Below, in pieces: positions 1-9,232 of a stretch of DNA of 64,000 bases; positions within the stretch are counted from its first letter, which is position 1, and each line of letters starts with the position of its first letter. The stretch is from the NCBI RefSeq assembly GCF_013409305.1, contig NZ_JACBZJ010000001.1, positions 682,001 to 746,000 on the forward strand, given 5' to 3'. The translations under genes were made by a program, and so were the position numbers. The notes under the pieces are model-generated. The model did no database searches. It saw nothing but the letters and a program-made list of their open reading frames with translations, and was not told where the DNA came from. The DNA is from Cellulomonas soli (GTDB taxonomy: Bacteria > Actinomycetota > Actinomycetes > Actinomycetales > Cellulomonadaceae).

Positions 1-1502
1 GTCATCGTGAGCGAGCGGCCGGCCCCCAGACCTCGCAGCATCGTGTCGGCGAGGACCGACCGGGACCCGCCCTCCTGGTAGTCGACCGGGAAGACCCGGG
101 TCCCGCCGTCGAGCAGGGTCACCCGGGTCGCCGCGGCCTGGAGCTGCGGGTTGAACTCCCCCCGAGCGTCCCAGGCCGCCGTCGCGAACGCCCCGACCAG
201 AGCCCGGTCGACGCCGTCGAGCTCCGTCACCGTCAGCTCACCGACCACGAAGCCGTCGACCCGGCGGACCTGCTCGACGGACACGCCGAACCTCGCGGTG
301 TCGGCACCGGAGGTCGCCGCGATCTCGACGCCGTCGACCCCCGGCGCACTGGGGCCCTCCGGGTCGGGGATCGACCCGGAGGGCGCCCCGGGTGTCGCCG
401 TGGTGCTCGGTGCCGGAGCGATGCCGGAGCCCTGCTCCGGCGTGAGCACGAGCTGAACCCGACGGTTGAGCGCCCGGGCCGCATCGTCGGTGCCCGTCAC
501 CGCGGGCTCGCTCTCCCCACGCCCTTCGACCGAGACGTCGTAGGAGCTCAGGTCGACCAGCTCGGCGAGGCGGGTCTGCACCGCCTGCGCGCGGCGCTCC
601 GACAGCGCCTGGTTGTAGGCGTCGTCCGCGACGTCGTCGGTGTGGCCGACGATCTGCAGCACACCGCCCCCCGCGGCGGCGATCTGCGCACCCGCCACCA
701 GCAGTGCAGCGTCCGCCTCGGCACCGAGCACGTCCTGGTCGGAGGCGAACAGGACGTCCGAGGCCACGTCCACGTCGACCTGCTCGGGCGTCACGCGAGC
801 GCGCACCTGGCCGTCGACCTGCTCGGTGTACGTCTCGAGGTCGTAGACCGGCGCCTCGAGCGAGCCGGCCAGGGAGTCGGTCAGGTCGTCGAGGCCGGAA
901 CCCGCCTCGGTGTCCGCGACGACGACCGGCACATCGGTCACCAGGCCTGTCTGCGGGATCATCACCGCGACGTGATCGGCTTGCGGTGCAGCGAACGCCA
1001 GGTGCGCCACCTGCAGCTGACCCTCCGGCTCGACCGAGAGCATCCCCGAGGTGACCACGGGCACCCCGTCCGGCGTCAGCGCGACGGGAGAGACCGCACG
1101 CCCTGCCAGGTCGACCAGACGGACACCGGTCGGTCCGACCAGAGACGCGAGGTAGGGGTCCTGCAGGAGAACCCCCAGGGGCACCTCACCCTCGCCGCCG
1201 ACGCCCTGGGCCTGCAGCCGCAGCACCCCGATGCCGTCGGCGACGACCACAGGACCGACCTTGAGCTCGACCTCGAGACCCTGCCAGTCCACGGTCCGGG
1301 TCACGGGTGCGTCTGACGCCGCGGTCGGTGTCGCGGTGGGTGTCGCGGCGGCCGTGGGCCCGGGAGCAGCGTCACCCCCCGAGCAGCCGCACAGGACGAC
1401 GAGGACCAGCCCCGACGCGAGCGCGCTCCCGGCCTGCCGACGCCTCCGCCCTGGTCGTTCGCTCGTGACACCTCGGGCCGCCGCTCGTCCGCTCGTCTGC
1501 AC
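1..1502 (-). CDS. OmpA-domain lipoprotein (3' end outside window)
   Basis: This open frame has no stop before the window edge, so the C-terminus is missing. The N-terminus is a signal sequence with an Arg-rich n-region, a Leu/Val core and a lipobox-like LVVLC followed by GCSGG, which suggests a lipid-anchored secreted protein. About 300 residues in lies an OmpA C-terminal domain: LQIVGHTDDVADDAYNQALS, then SERRAQAV, and later ALNRRVQL. In this family the domain binds peptidoglycan. A longer start at base 1541 is possible, but GTG 1502 lies 7 nt after a TAGGGT -10 hexamer and is preferred. The region before the OmpA domain matches no family I recognise. After the domain come a Pro/Gly/Ser-rich linker and a further globular region. 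Confidence 0.75.
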   Translation of the reverse strand, partial: MQTSGRAAARGVTSERPGRRRRQAGSALASGLVLVVLCGCSGGDAAPGPTAAATPTATPTAASDAPVTRTVDWQGLEVELKVGPVVVADGIGVLRLQAQGVGGEGEVPLGVLLQDPYLASLVGPTGVRLVDLAGRAVSPVALTPDGVPVVTSGMLSVEPEGQLQVAHLAFAAPQADHVAVMIPQTGLVTDVPVVVADTEAGSGLDDLTDSLAGSLEAPVYDLETYTEQVDGQVRARVTPEQVDVDVASDVLFASDQDVLGAEADAALLVAGAQIAAAGGGVLQIVGHTDDVADDAYNQALSERRAQAVQTRLAELVDLSSYDVSVEGRGESEPAVTGTDDAARALNRRVQLVLTPEQGSGIAPAPSTTATPGAPSGSIPDPEGPSAPGVDGVEIAATSGADTARFGVSVEQVRRVDGFVVGELTVTELDGVDRALVGAFATAAWDARGEFNPQLQAAATRVTLLDGGTRVFPVDYQEGGSRSVLADTMLRGLGAGRSLTM

Positions 1503-1509
1503 GGCCTGC

Positions 1510-1515
1510 ACCCTA
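1510..1515 (-). promoter_or_regulatory. -10 hexamer TAGGGT, leaderless start of the OmpA lipoprotein
   Basis: TAGGGT on the minus strand is followed by 7 nt and GTG 1502, with no Shine-Dalgarno sequence between. Transcription would begin at or next to the start codon. This decides the start over the in-frame ATG at 1541. Confidence 0.55.
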
Positions 1516-1578
1516 GCGAGAAGACACGACAAATCGGACATCACCGACGTCCCGCCGATGCCCGCCCGTCACGAGGAG

Positions 1579-4131
1579 TCAGAGCTTGGTGACCGGCGAG
1601 AAGCGCAGCAGGAGACGCTTGGTGCCCTCCGAACCGAAGTCCACCTTGGCCACGGCGTTCGACCCGGCGCCTTCGAGCGCGACGACGGTGCCCAGTCCGT
1701 ACGAGTCGTGCGTGACCCGGTCGCCGATCGCGAGCTGCGGCACGGCTCCCTCGGGGCGCGGTGTCGCGGAGCCGAACTTCGCACCGGTCGACGGCAGGGC
1801 GCTGCGCTGCTCGCGTGCCGCCTGGGTCGACGCGGAGCCGGACGTGCGCGCACCTGCGCCGGAACCACCCGAGCCCGAGGCCCGGAAGCCACCGCCGCCC
1901 GAACCGAAGCCCGAGCCCCAGCCTCCGCGCAGCTGGGAGGTCGAGGACTCGCGACGGCGCCAGTCGATGAGCTCCTCGGGCAGGTCGTCGAGGAACCGGC
2001 TCGGCGGGAACTCGTTCGGCACGCCCCAGGCCGTACGGACGGCTGCACGCGAGATGTACAGGCGCTCGCGCGCACGTGTCAGCCCGACATAGGCCAGCCG
2101 ACGTTCCTCGGCGAGCTGGTCGGTGTCGGCCAACGACCGCAGGTGCGGGAAGGTCCCGTCCTCCATGCCGGTGAGGAAGACGACCGGGAACTCGAGCCCC
2201 TTGGCCGTGTGCAGCGTCATGAGCGTCACGACGCCCTGGTCCACCGCGGCACCGGGCTCGTCACCCTCGGCACCGTCGGGCGTGGGGATCTGGTCGGAGT
2301 CGGCGACGAGCGAGACGCGCTCGAGGAAGTCGCCCAGGTCGCCCTCGGGGTCGGACTGCTCGAACTCGGAGGCCACGGCGTGCAGCTCGGCGAGGTTCTC
2401 CACCCGCGAGGCGTCCTGCGGGTCCTCGCTCGCGCGCAGCTCGGCCAGGTAGCCGGAGCGGTCCAGCACGGCACCGAGCACCTCGGCGGGGCCCGCCCCC
2501 GAGGCGGCCAACGCCCGGAGGTCGTCCATCATGACGGCGAAGGACCGCAGCCCGGTGATCGCACGCGTCCCCAGACCCGGCACCTCGTCGAGCCGGTCGA
2601 GCGCGCTGCCGAACGAGATCCGCTCCCGCTCGGCGTAGCCCGCGACCATCGCCTCGGACCGGTCGCCGAGCCCGCGCTTGGGCACGTTGAGGATGCGCCG
2701 CAGGTTGACGTCGTCGTCCGGGTTGGCGACCGCACGCAGGTAGGCGACCGCGTCCTTGATCTCCTTGCGGTCGTAGAACCGCGTGCCGCCGACCACCTTG
2801 TAGGGCAGGCCGACGCGCACGAGCACGTCCTCGATCGCCCGGGACTGGGCGTTGGCGCGGTAGAAGATCGCCACGTCACCGGGGCGCACACCGTCGGAGT
2901 CGGCCAGCCGGTCGATCTCGGCGCCGATGAACCGGGCCTCGTCGTGCTCGGTGTCGGCGACGTAGGCGACGATCTTCGCGCCCGCCCCCGCGTCGGTCCA
3001 CAGCTGCTTGGGACGCCGCCCCGGGTTGCGGCTGATGACGGCGTTCGCGGCCGACAGGATCGTCTGGGTCGAGCGGTAGTTCTGCTCGAGCAGGATCGTG
3101 CGGGCGTCCGGGTAGTCGGCCTCGAACTCGAGGATGTTGCGGATCGTCGCCCCGCGGAACGCGTAGATCGACTGGTCGGCGTCACCGACCACCGTCAGCT
3201 CCCCGCGCGGCACGTCGCCGGTGGCGGCGCCCACGCCCGCCAGCTCGCGCACCAGCGTGTACTGCGCGTGGTTGGTGTCCTGGTACTCGTCGACCAGCAC
3301 GTGGCGGAACCGGCGCCGGTAGTGCTCGGCCACGGCCGGGAAGGCCTGCAGCAGGTGCACCGTGGACATGATGAGGTCGTCGAAGTCGAGCGCGTGCGCC
3401 TGGCGCAGTCGCTGCTGGTAGCGCGTGTAGACCTGCGCGAGCACGGTGTCGAAGTCGTTGGCGTTGCCCCCGCCGCTGGTCGCGGCGAACGACTCCGGGT
3501 CGACGAGCTCGTCCTTGAGCGCGGAGATCTTGTTGGCGAGCGCCTTGGCGGGGAACTTCTTCGGGTCGAGGTCGAGCTCGCGCGCCACGAGCGTGAGCAG
3601 CCGCTGGGAGTCGGCCGAGTCGTAGATCGAGAAGCTCGAGCGCAGCCCGAGGGTGCCGGCCTCACGCCGCAGGATGCGCACGCAGGCCGAGTGGAACGTG
3701 GACACCCACATGCGCTGCGCGGCCGGGCCGACCAGCGTCTCGACACGCTCGCGCATCTCGGCGGCGGCCTTGTTGGTGAAGGTGATCGCGAGGATCTCCC
3801 CCGCGCGGGCCCGGCGGGTGGCGAGCAGGTGCGCGATGCGGTGCGCGAGCACGCGCGTCTTGCCCGAGCCCGCCCCGGCGACGATGAGCAGCGGACCCCC
3901 GTGGTGCAGCACGGCCTCGCGCTGCTGCGGGTTCAGGCCCACGACCAGCGCGTCCGCGGCAGCCCGGTCGATGCCGGGGTCCGCGGCTGCGGCCCCCTCG
4001 TCCTCGCCCCGCGGGGGCATGACGAGGGGAAGCCCGGAGGACTCACCGGTGTGGGCGCCTGCGACCACCGGGGCGACGGCGGACGGGCGGGTGGGCACGG
4101 GCAGCGCGAGGTTCTCGAACAGCGACGTCAT
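1579..4131 (-). CDS. pcrA: ATP-dependent DNA helicase PcrA/UvrD
   Basis: This is a superfamily 1A 3'-5' DNA helicase of 850 residues, acting in nucleotide excision repair and removal of replication blocks. Visible motifs are the Q-motif NPQQREAV, Walker A AGAGSGKT, Walker B DEYQDTN, QSIYAFRGA, the QNYRS motif, TLHTAKGLEFPVV and VGLTRARERL. The length and order are normal for actinobacterial PcrA. A Gly/Ser-rich low-complexity linker at about residues 730-775 precedes a C-terminal Tudor-like module (GDRVTHDSYGLGTVV to the end). In the family that module contacts RNA polymerase. The start ATG lies 9 nt after TACCCT. The gene is transcribed alone. Confidence 0.97.
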   Translation of the reverse strand: MTSLFENLALPVPTRPSAVAPVVAGAHTGESSGLPLVMPPRGEDEGAAAADPGIDRAAADALVVGLNPQQREAVLHHGGPLLIVAGAGSGKTRVLAHRIAHLLATRRARAGEILAITFTNKAAAEMRERVETLVGPAAQRMWVSTFHSACVRILRREAGTLGLRSSFSIYDSADSQRLLTLVARELDLDPKKFPAKALANKISALKDELVDPESFAATSGGGNANDFDTVLAQVYTRYQQRLRQAHALDFDDLIMSTVHLLQAFPAVAEHYRRRFRHVLVDEYQDTNHAQYTLVRELAGVGAATGDVPRGELTVVGDADQSIYAFRGATIRNILEFEADYPDARTILLEQNYRSTQTILSAANAVISRNPGRRPKQLWTDAGAGAKIVAYVADTEHDEARFIGAEIDRLADSDGVRPGDVAIFYRANAQSRAIEDVLVRVGLPYKVVGGTRFYDRKEIKDAVAYLRAVANPDDDVNLRRILNVPKRGLGDRSEAMVAGYAERERISFGSALDRLDEVPGLGTRAITGLRSFAVMMDDLRALAASGAGPAEVLGAVLDRSGYLAELRASEDPQDASRVENLAELHAVASEFEQSDPEGDLGDFLERVSLVADSDQIPTPDGAEGDEPGAAVDQGVVTLMTLHTAKGLEFPVVFLTGMEDGTFPHLRSLADTDQLAEERRLAYVGLTRARERLYISRAAVRTAWGVPNEFPPSRFLDDLPEELIDWRRRESSTSQLRGGWGSGFGSGGGGFRASGSGGSGAGARTSGSASTQAAREQRSALPSTGAKFGSATPRPEGAVPQLAIGDRVTHDSYGLGTVVALEGAGSNAVAKVDFGSEGTKRLLLRFSPVTKL

Positions 4132-4140
4132 GGCCCCACC

Positions 4141-4146
4141 AGGGTA
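4141..4146 (-). promoter_or_regulatory. -10 hexamer TACCCT upstream of pcrA
   Basis: TACCCT on the minus strand ends 9 nt before the pcrA ATG. The leader would be absent or only 2-3 nt long, although GGTGGGG between them could still act as a weak ribosome binding site. Confidence 0.45.
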
Positions 4147-4224
4147 GGTCCCCGCACCGACACCGGGAGCCAGCAGGACACGTCGGAGACCGCCGGGCTG
4201 CCCGGCGCCGGAGGGTGCGAGGCC

Positions 4225-4707
4225 TCAGGCTGCGACCACGCCGGCGACCCAGGTCGCGGTGACCAGCAGCGCGCCGGCCAGCTCGACGAGGATCGTCAGA
4301 CCCGTGGCCTGCAGGGCCGCCCACGTCGAGGCCCAGGCCGGACGCGACTCGCGCAGCCGGACGAGCTCGGCCGCCCACACCCCGAGCGCGAACCCGAGGG
4401 GCAGGCCGACCACGGGGACGACGAAGAACCCGACGATGCCCAGCAGGCCGCCCCAGACCAGCGTCCCGCGAGGTACGCCGGCGCGGGACAGGTGCCGCCC
4501 GGCGAGCAGGTACTTGGTCACCTCGGCGGCAGCCGTCAGGAGCACGGCGACCACGGCGACCGTCCAACCCGCGGCACCGCCGGTCACGACCCCCCAGACG
4601 ACCACCGAGCCGCACACCAGGAAGCCGCCGGGCAGCACCTGGACGACGATGCCGACCAGGCCGGTCGCGACGAGCAGGCCGACGACGATCTCGAGGACAG
4701 GAGTCAC
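4225..4707 (-). CDS. DUF456 family membrane protein
   Basis: This 160-residue protein is almost all membrane segments. Four or five hydrophobic helices cover residues 5-30, 38-65, 82-112 and 130-158. The Gly-rich pattern with LPGG near the N-terminus and FFVVPVVGLPLGFALG in the middle matches the DUF456 family. No biochemical function is known for that family. The start GTG 4707 lies 6 nt after TACCCT, so it looks leaderless and independently transcribed. No catalytic motif is visible. Confidence 0.8.
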   Translation of the reverse strand: MTPVLEIVVGLLVATGLVGIVVQVLPGGFLVCGSVVVWGVVTGGAAGWTVAVVAVLLTAAAEVTKYLLAGRHLSRAGVPRGTLVWGGLLGIVGFFVVPVVGLPLGFALGVWAAELVRLRESRPAWASTWAALQATGLTILVELAGALLVTATWVAGVVAA

Positions 4708-4713
4708 GCGCCG

Positions 4714-4719
4714 AGGGTA
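4714..4719 (-). promoter_or_regulatory. -10 hexamer TACCCT, leaderless start of the DUF456 gene
   Basis: TACCCT on the minus strand is separated by 6 nt from GTG 4707, and no Shine-Dalgarno sequence lies between. Confidence 0.6.
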
Positions 4720-4804
4720 GAGGTCTCGGGCGGGTGCGCCCGAACCGGGACGTCGGACCGGGGACCCGCCCCGGCCCGACTCCGCTCGTCAGCGCTCGTC
4801 AGCG

Positions 4805-5152
4805 TCAGCGCCAGAGCACCGCGACGGCGACGTTCGTGACCGTCAGGCCGGCGATCGCCCCGAGGTAGCCGGTCGTGACCTTCTCCGGTCGACGCGTGCC
4901 CACGACGACGAGCCCGGTCACCACGAGTGCGACCACGAGCTTGACGGCGAGCTTGGCGGGGCTCGGCGCGTCGTCGTCGGAGCCGGACGAGGCGATGCCT
5001 GCGAGCGCGATGCCGGTGACGAGCGCCGTGAGCACGCCGTGCAGGACGCCCTTGGCGATCGCGGGGGTGCGCAGGTTGACGACGGTGCCGCCGAGCACGA
5101 CGGCCCAGCCGAGGAGGTGGAGCACGAGGAGGATCCCGAAGACGATGTCCAT
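4805..5152 (-). CDS. small four-helix membrane protein
   Basis: This 115-residue protein has four evident transmembrane segments, at about residues 4-26, 33-54, 66-86 and 93-113. The loop between helices 2 and 3 is acidic (GSDDDAPSPAK). Similar uncharacterised integral membrane proteins are common in actinobacteria, and I cannot assign a function. It has its own leaderless-type promoter (TATCCT, 6 nt, ATG) and lies downstream of the response regulator gene on the same strand. Confidence 0.7.
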   Translation of the reverse strand: MDIVFGILLVLHLLGWAVVLGGTVVNLRTPAIAKGVLHGVLTALVTGIALAGIASSGSDDDAPSPAKLAVKLVVALVVTGLVVVGTRRPEKVTTGYLGAIAGLTVTNVAVAVLWR

Positions 5153-5158
5153 GCCGTG

Positions 5159-5164
5159 AGGATA
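5159..5164 (-). promoter_or_regulatory. -10 hexamer TATCCT, leaderless start of the four-helix protein gene
   Basis: TATCCT on the minus strand lies 6 nt before ATG 5152, with no Shine-Dalgarno sequence between. Confidence 0.6.
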
Positions 5165-5218
5165 CGTGTTCTGACGCGACGTCAGATCAATGCCGCGTGT
5201 CGTCCGGCGTGCCGCTCG

Positions 5219-5938
5219 TCACAGCAGGCGGCGCGCCGCCGCCCAGCGCGTCAGCTCGTGCCGACTCGACAGCTGCAGCTTGCGCAGCACGGCCGACACG
5301 TGCGTCTCGACGGTCTTGATCGAGATGAACAGCTCGGTCGCGACCTCCCGGTAGGAGTAGCCGCGCGCGATCAGGCGCATGACCTCCCGCTCACGGGCGG
5401 ACAGCCGGTCGAGCTCGTCGTCACCGATCGCCACGTCGCCCGCACCGGTACCGAACGCGTCGAGCACGAAGCCCGCCAGGCGCGGCGAGAACACCGCGTC
5501 GCCACCGGCCACCCGCAGCACGGCGTCGGACAGCTCACGCCCGCTGATCGCCTTCGTCACGTAGCCACGCGCACCGGCGCGGATCACCGCGACCACGTCC
5601 TCCGAGGAGTCCGACACCGACAGCGCCAAGAACCGCGTCCCCGGCAGCACGTCGGCGCACGCCCGGATCACCTCCGCACCACCCCCGCCGTCACCGCCGG
5701 GCAGGTGCACGTCGAGCAGGACGACGGGCGGCTGCATCGCGTGCACGACCTGCACCGCCTCGTCCACGGACGACGCCTCCCCCACGACCCGCACCCGGTC
5801 GTCGAGCGAGGCCTTGACCCCTGTCCGGAACAGGTGGTGGTCGTCGACCAGCACCACGTCCACCGGGCCGTCGAGCGGCCGGGCCGCCGCACCCGCGGGC
5901 CCGTGCGCACCTGCCGCCGGTGTCGTCGCATCGTTCAT
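5219..5938 (-). CDS. NarL/LuxR-type response regulator
   Basis: This 239-residue DNA-binding response regulator is the output partner of the kinase encoded just upstream. The receiver domain (residues 25-150) has the acidic pair VDDHH at 32-33, the phosphoacceptor D76 in LLDVHLPG and the conserved lysine in GYVTKAISG. A C-terminal LuxR helix-turn-helix follows (LSAREREVMRLIARGYS, then KTVETHVSAVLRKL). ATG 5938 overlaps the kinase stop codon as ATGA, giving translational coupling. A longer in-frame start at 6055 would lie inside the kinase gene and is unlikely. Confidence 0.93.
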   Translation of the reverse strand: MNDATTPAAGAHGPAGAAARPLDGPVDVVLVDDHHLFRTGVKASLDDRVRVVGEASSVDEAVQVVHAMQPPVVLLDVHLPGGDGGGGAEVIRACADVLPGTRFLALSVSDSSEDVVAVIRAGARGYVTKAISGRELSDAVLRVAGGDAVFSPRLAGFVLDAFGTGAGDVAIGDDELDRLSAREREVMRLIARGYSYREVATELFISIKTVETHVSAVLRKLQLSSRHELTRWAAARRLL

Positions 5939-7467
5939 CGTGCGTCTCCGTCCTCTGACCTGGTCTCGCTCGTCTCGTGCTGCGCCCCGTGCGGCGCGGG
6001 AGGTGCCTCGGTCGGTGCCTCGCGACCGGCCGTCGCACGCCCTGCCGTCGCGCACGGCCCCACGGGCACCCGGAGGTGCACCTCCGTACCCCGGTCCTCG
6101 CGGCAGGTGACCTTCGCCGTCCCGCCCCGGCGGCGCACCCGGCCCAGGATCGACTCCCGCACCCCGAACCGGTCCGAGGCGATCTCCTCGACGTCGAACC
6201 CGTCGCCATGGTCCCGGACGAACACCTCCACCGTGTCGTCGGCGACCTCCAGGTACAGCGACACGGGTGGCCGGCCGTGCGCCACCGCGTTCACCAGCGC
6301 CTCACGGGTGGCCTGCAGCAAGGCCTCGGTGTCCGCGTCCGGCACGCGGTCACCGACGACCACCGCGTCGATCGTCACCGCCTCGCCGCCCGGCCAGGTC
6401 CGGGTGTCCTCGATCTCCGCGACGACGTCCGCGAGCGCCGCCGCCACCGAGGTGCCGGGCGCAGGGCGGTCGTCGTACAACCAGGCGCGCAGCTCACGCT
6501 CCTGGGCACGGGCCATGCGGGACACCTCGGTCGGGTCGTCCGCACGCGAGCGGATCAGCGCGAGGGTCTGCAGCACGGAGTCGTGCAGGTGCGCGGCGAT
6601 GTCCGCGCGCTCCGACTCGCGAGCACGGGCGGCCCGCTCGTCCCCGAGCTCGCGCACGAGCCGCAACCACCAGGGCGCGAGCACGAGGCCCACGCCCGCC
6701 AGCACCGCCACCGAGGCCACGACCACCTGCACGAACATGTCGGGCTCGACCCCGCGGCCCGTGCCCTCGCCGAGCAGCAGCAGAACCCCCACGCCGGCCA
6801 GCAGCACCCCGCCGATGAGGCGCAGCACGCTCACGGGCGTGCGACCCCCCGCCCGTTCGCGCAGCCGGTCGCGGTTCGCGCCGTCGAGCTGGCTCCACGC
6901 GAGCCCGAGCCCGGCGACGACGACGAGGGCCGGAAGGACCCATGACGCGTCGATGTTCGCGCCGAGCCGTGACGCGACCAGCAACGCGGCCCCGACGACG
7001 AGCAGGAGCCCCACCGCGATGTCCGTCACCGGCAGCCGTCGGCCCGGCTCGACGAGCGTCTGCCTGCGGGCGAGCCGGGTCAGGGTGGCCGGCCGGGTCA
7101 TCCTCGGGTCGCCCGGGTCGCCCGTCGGCACGCTCAGCCAGAGGAACGCGTAGAGCACGAGCCCCGCCCCGGCGAGCGGGGTCATCAGGGCGAACAGGAG
7201 CCGGACAAGACCCACCCGCAGGTCGAGGTGCGCGGCGAGGCCCAGGGCGACGCCACCCAGCCACCGGCCGTGCGGCGGCCGCACCAGCGGGAGCCTGCGC
7301 GCCCTCGCGGGCCGCGGCGGGACCGAGGAGGGCGGCGGCGACCACGTGGACCACGAGGGCTGAGCAGCGGGCGGCGGCGCCCAGGTCCCGGGCGCGCCGG
7401 ACGTGCCGGACGGTCCGGGACCGTCCGACGGCCAGGGCGGCGGTGCCGCAGGCGTGGTCGGGTGCAC
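5935..7467 (-). CDS. PspC-domain sensor histidine kinase
   Basis: This is a membrane sensor kinase of about 510 residues. A Pro-rich N-terminal stretch precedes a PspC domain (RWLGGVALGLAAHLDLRVGL), followed by further transmembrane segments. A HisKA_3 dimerisation helix carries the phosphoacceptor His (ADIAAHLHDSVLQTLALIRS), and a HATPase domain follows (EALVNAVAHGRPP, VRDHGDGFD). It should phosphorylate the coupled NarL-type regulator. PspC domains sense envelope stress in the phage-shock family, so an envelope signal is inferred. GTG 7467 is chosen because GACGAT and a purine-rich CAGGGG precede it. GTG 7506, in frame, would add 13 residues. The gene is divergent from a second PspC protein. 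Confidence 0.9.
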   Translation of the reverse strand: MHPTTPAAPPPWPSDGPGPSGTSGAPGTWAPPPAAQPSWSTWSPPPSSVPPRPARARRLPLVRPPHGRWLGGVALGLAAHLDLRVGLVRLLFALMTPLAGAGLVLYAFLWLSVPTGDPGDPRMTRPATLTRLARRQTLVEPGRRLPVTDIAVGLLLVVGAALLVASRLGANIDASWVLPALVVVAGLGLAWSQLDGANRDRLRERAGGRTPVSVLRLIGGVLLAGVGVLLLLGEGTGRGVEPDMFVQVVVASVAVLAGVGLVLAPWWLRLVRELGDERAARARESERADIAAHLHDSVLQTLALIRSRADDPTEVSRMARAQERELRAWLYDDRPAPGTSVAAALADVVAEIEDTRTWPGGEAVTIDAVVVGDRVPDADTEALLQATREALVNAVAHGRPPVSLYLEVADDTVEVFVRDHGDGFDVEEIASDRFGVRESILGRVRRRGGTAKVTCREDRGTEVHLRVPVGPCATAGRATAGREAPTEAPPAPHGAQHETSETRSEDGDAR

Positions 7468-7591
7468 CCCCTGATCGTCACACGTCCGTGGCGCCCTGAC
7501 CGGCACCCGAGGCGATGTTCAGGGCTCCCGGGGGCCTCATTCAGGGGCGGGTCAGGGGGACACCCGATGTCGCCGGCACCGCACGGCGGAG

Positions 7592-7597
7592 CACGAT
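7592..7597 (+). promoter_or_regulatory. candidate -10 CACGAT before the PspC gene
   Basis: CACGAT ends 6 nt before ATG 7604, matching the spacing of other leaderless starts here. A GGCGGAG further upstream could instead be a ribosome binding site, so the case is open. Confidence 0.35.
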
Positions 7598-7603
7598 CGA
7601 GCC

Positions 7604-9232
7604 ATGGACACGCAGACACCTGACGGCACCGCCCCTGGCGCCGCACCGGACCCGGGCCCCGCAGCGGCCGCGAGCGCCGGACCGGCCGGAACGCCTCCCC
7701 CGCAGGCCCCGCCCGCAGCAGGGCCGTGGGCACCGCCGGCGGCCGGGTCGCGCCCGCTGAACGGCTTCTTCGGCGGTGTGCGGCGGCTCGGCATCGTCCG
7801 CACGGACGAGCGCTGGATCGGCGGCGTCGCCGGCGGGTTCGCCCGCAAGCTCGGGGTCGACCCGCTGCTGGCGCGCGGCATCCTCGCAGTCTCCGTGCTG
7901 CTCGGTGGCCTCGGGCTCGTCGTCTACGGCGTCGCCTGGGCGCTGCTGCCCGAGGAGCGCGACGGTCGGATCCACCTCGAGGAGATGGTGGCGGGCCGGT
8001 TCGACATCGGGCTGATCGGCGCGTTCGGCCTGACCATCGTCGGGCTCGGCCGCGGGACGGACGTGTTCTGGCTGCTGCACGTGCCCGACGGGCTGCAAGG
8101 GCTCGCATGGGTGCTGTTCGTCGGCGGCCTCGTCGCGCTCGTCGTGGTCGGCGTGAACCACCGTCAGTCCGACGGCCGCCCCGCCGCACCGCGCCCGACG
8201 ACCCCGTACGGGCCGGGTGCGCCGTACCGGCCCTACGGGCCGTACGGGCCGTACCCGCAGCCGGGCGCCCCGACCGACAGCGCGCCCGCTGCGTCTGCAG
8301 CGCCCACCGCACCCGCTGCACCCTTCGGGACCCCGGCACCCTTCGGCGGCCCCGCACGCCCGACCTCCCCCGCGACCTCCGAGACGAGCACGCCCATGTC
8401 CGCCACCCTGCCCGTACCCCCACCGGGGCCCCAGACGACCCCGCCGCCCGCCGCGCCGTACGGGCCCGCGCCGTACACCTACGGCCCCTACTCGACGACG
8501 CAGGGTCCCGTGCCCGGGCGCCCGCCGGTCGCGACCGCGCCTCCGCTGCCCCCTCGTCCCCCGAAGCCGCCCCGGCCTCCCCGCCAGGGCCCGGGTGCCG
8601 CCACCGTCGGCGTCGTCGTCTCCCTGAGCCTGCTCGGACTGGCGGTGCTCATGCTCGCCGACCGTGCCGGGTGGTTCGACGGTCCGGTGCTGCTGACGGC
8701 TGGAGGCATCGCCGTGGTGCTCGGCGGCCTCGGGATCATGGTGTCCGGGGCACGCGGCCGCTCCAGCGGGCTGCTCGGGTTCCTCTCGATCGCCGGGCTG
8801 GTGGTGCTGGCCCCGGCCGTGGCCGTGGAGAACGGCTCGATGATCTGGACGAGCGACGGCACGGTCACCAGCAGCGCCGCGCAGTGGACGCCGACCAGCA
8901 GGAGCGAGGCCGAGACGGGCCTGACCGCGGGAGTCGGCGACACGACCGTCGACCTGACGCAGGTGCGGCTCGGCGGCGAGGCCGTCGAGGTGCCGATCTC
9001 GATGGACGTGGGCAACCTGCGCATCATCGTCCCCTCGGGCACGGGCGTACGCGCCGTCGTCACCAACGACCTGGGCTCGATCACCTGGGACGTCGACGGC
9101 GAGCACCAGGAGGCCAGCGGCGTGGCCCTGTCGGACCGCGAGTTCGAGACGCAGGCCGCCCAGGACGGGAACGAGCAGCTGGTGCTCGAGGTCAGCCTCG
9201 ACGCCGGCGACATCACGATCGAGGAGAACTGA
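7604..9232 (+). CDS. PspC-domain membrane protein with C-terminal toastrack-like domain
   Basis: This protein has 542 residues. An Ala/Pro-rich head leads into a PspC domain at residues 60-125 (DERWIGGVAGGFARKLGVDP, then YGVAWALLPEE). Two more membrane segments and a long Pro/Tyr/Gly-rich cytosolic or surface linker with PYGPYGPYPQPG repeats follow. A second membrane pair sits near residues 340-410. The last 100 residues are beta-rich with repeats of the VGDTTVDLTQV and DAGDITIEE type, as in LiaF/DUF4097-like toastrack domains. It is divergent from the PspC kinase and translationally coupled to the next gene (ATGA). A role in envelope-stress sensing with that kinase is inferred. Confidence 0.85.
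   Translation: MDTQTPDGTAPGAAPDPGPAAAASAGPAGTPPPQAPPAAGPWAPPAAGSRPLNGFFGGVRRLGIVRTDERWIGGVAGGFARKLGVDPLLARGILAVSVLLGGLGLVVYGVAWALLPEERDGRIHLEEMVAGRFDIGLIGAFGLTIVGLGRGTDVFWLLHVPDGLQGLAWVLFVGGLVALVVVGVNHRQSDGRPAAPRPTTPYGPGAPYRPYGPYGPYPQPGAPTDSAPAASAAPTAPAAPFGTPAPFGGPARPTSPATSETSTPMSATLPVPPPGPQTTPPPAAPYGPAPYTYGPYSTTQGPVPGRPPVATAPPLPPRPPKPPRPPRQGPGAATVGVVVSLSLLGLAVLMLADRAGWFDGPVLLTAGGIAVVLGGLGIMVSGARGRSSGLLGFLSIAGLVVLAPAVAVENGSMIWTSDGTVTSSAAQWTPTSRSEAETGLTAGVGDTTVDLTQVRLGGEAVEVPISMDVGNLRIIVPSGTGVRAVVTNDLGSITWDVDGEHQEASGVALSDREFETQAAQDGNEQLVLEVSLDAGDITIEEN

Noticed and set aside
1231..4839. A 1202-codon open frame on the plus strand across pcrA, and similar long antisense frames elsewhere (for example 2.7 kb antisense to xfp and 3 kb across the iron and PTS region)
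   Set aside because: High-GC coding DNA gives long stop-free frames on the other strand. These translate to Arg/His/Val/Gly-rich sequence without domains and lie over genes with clear motifs.
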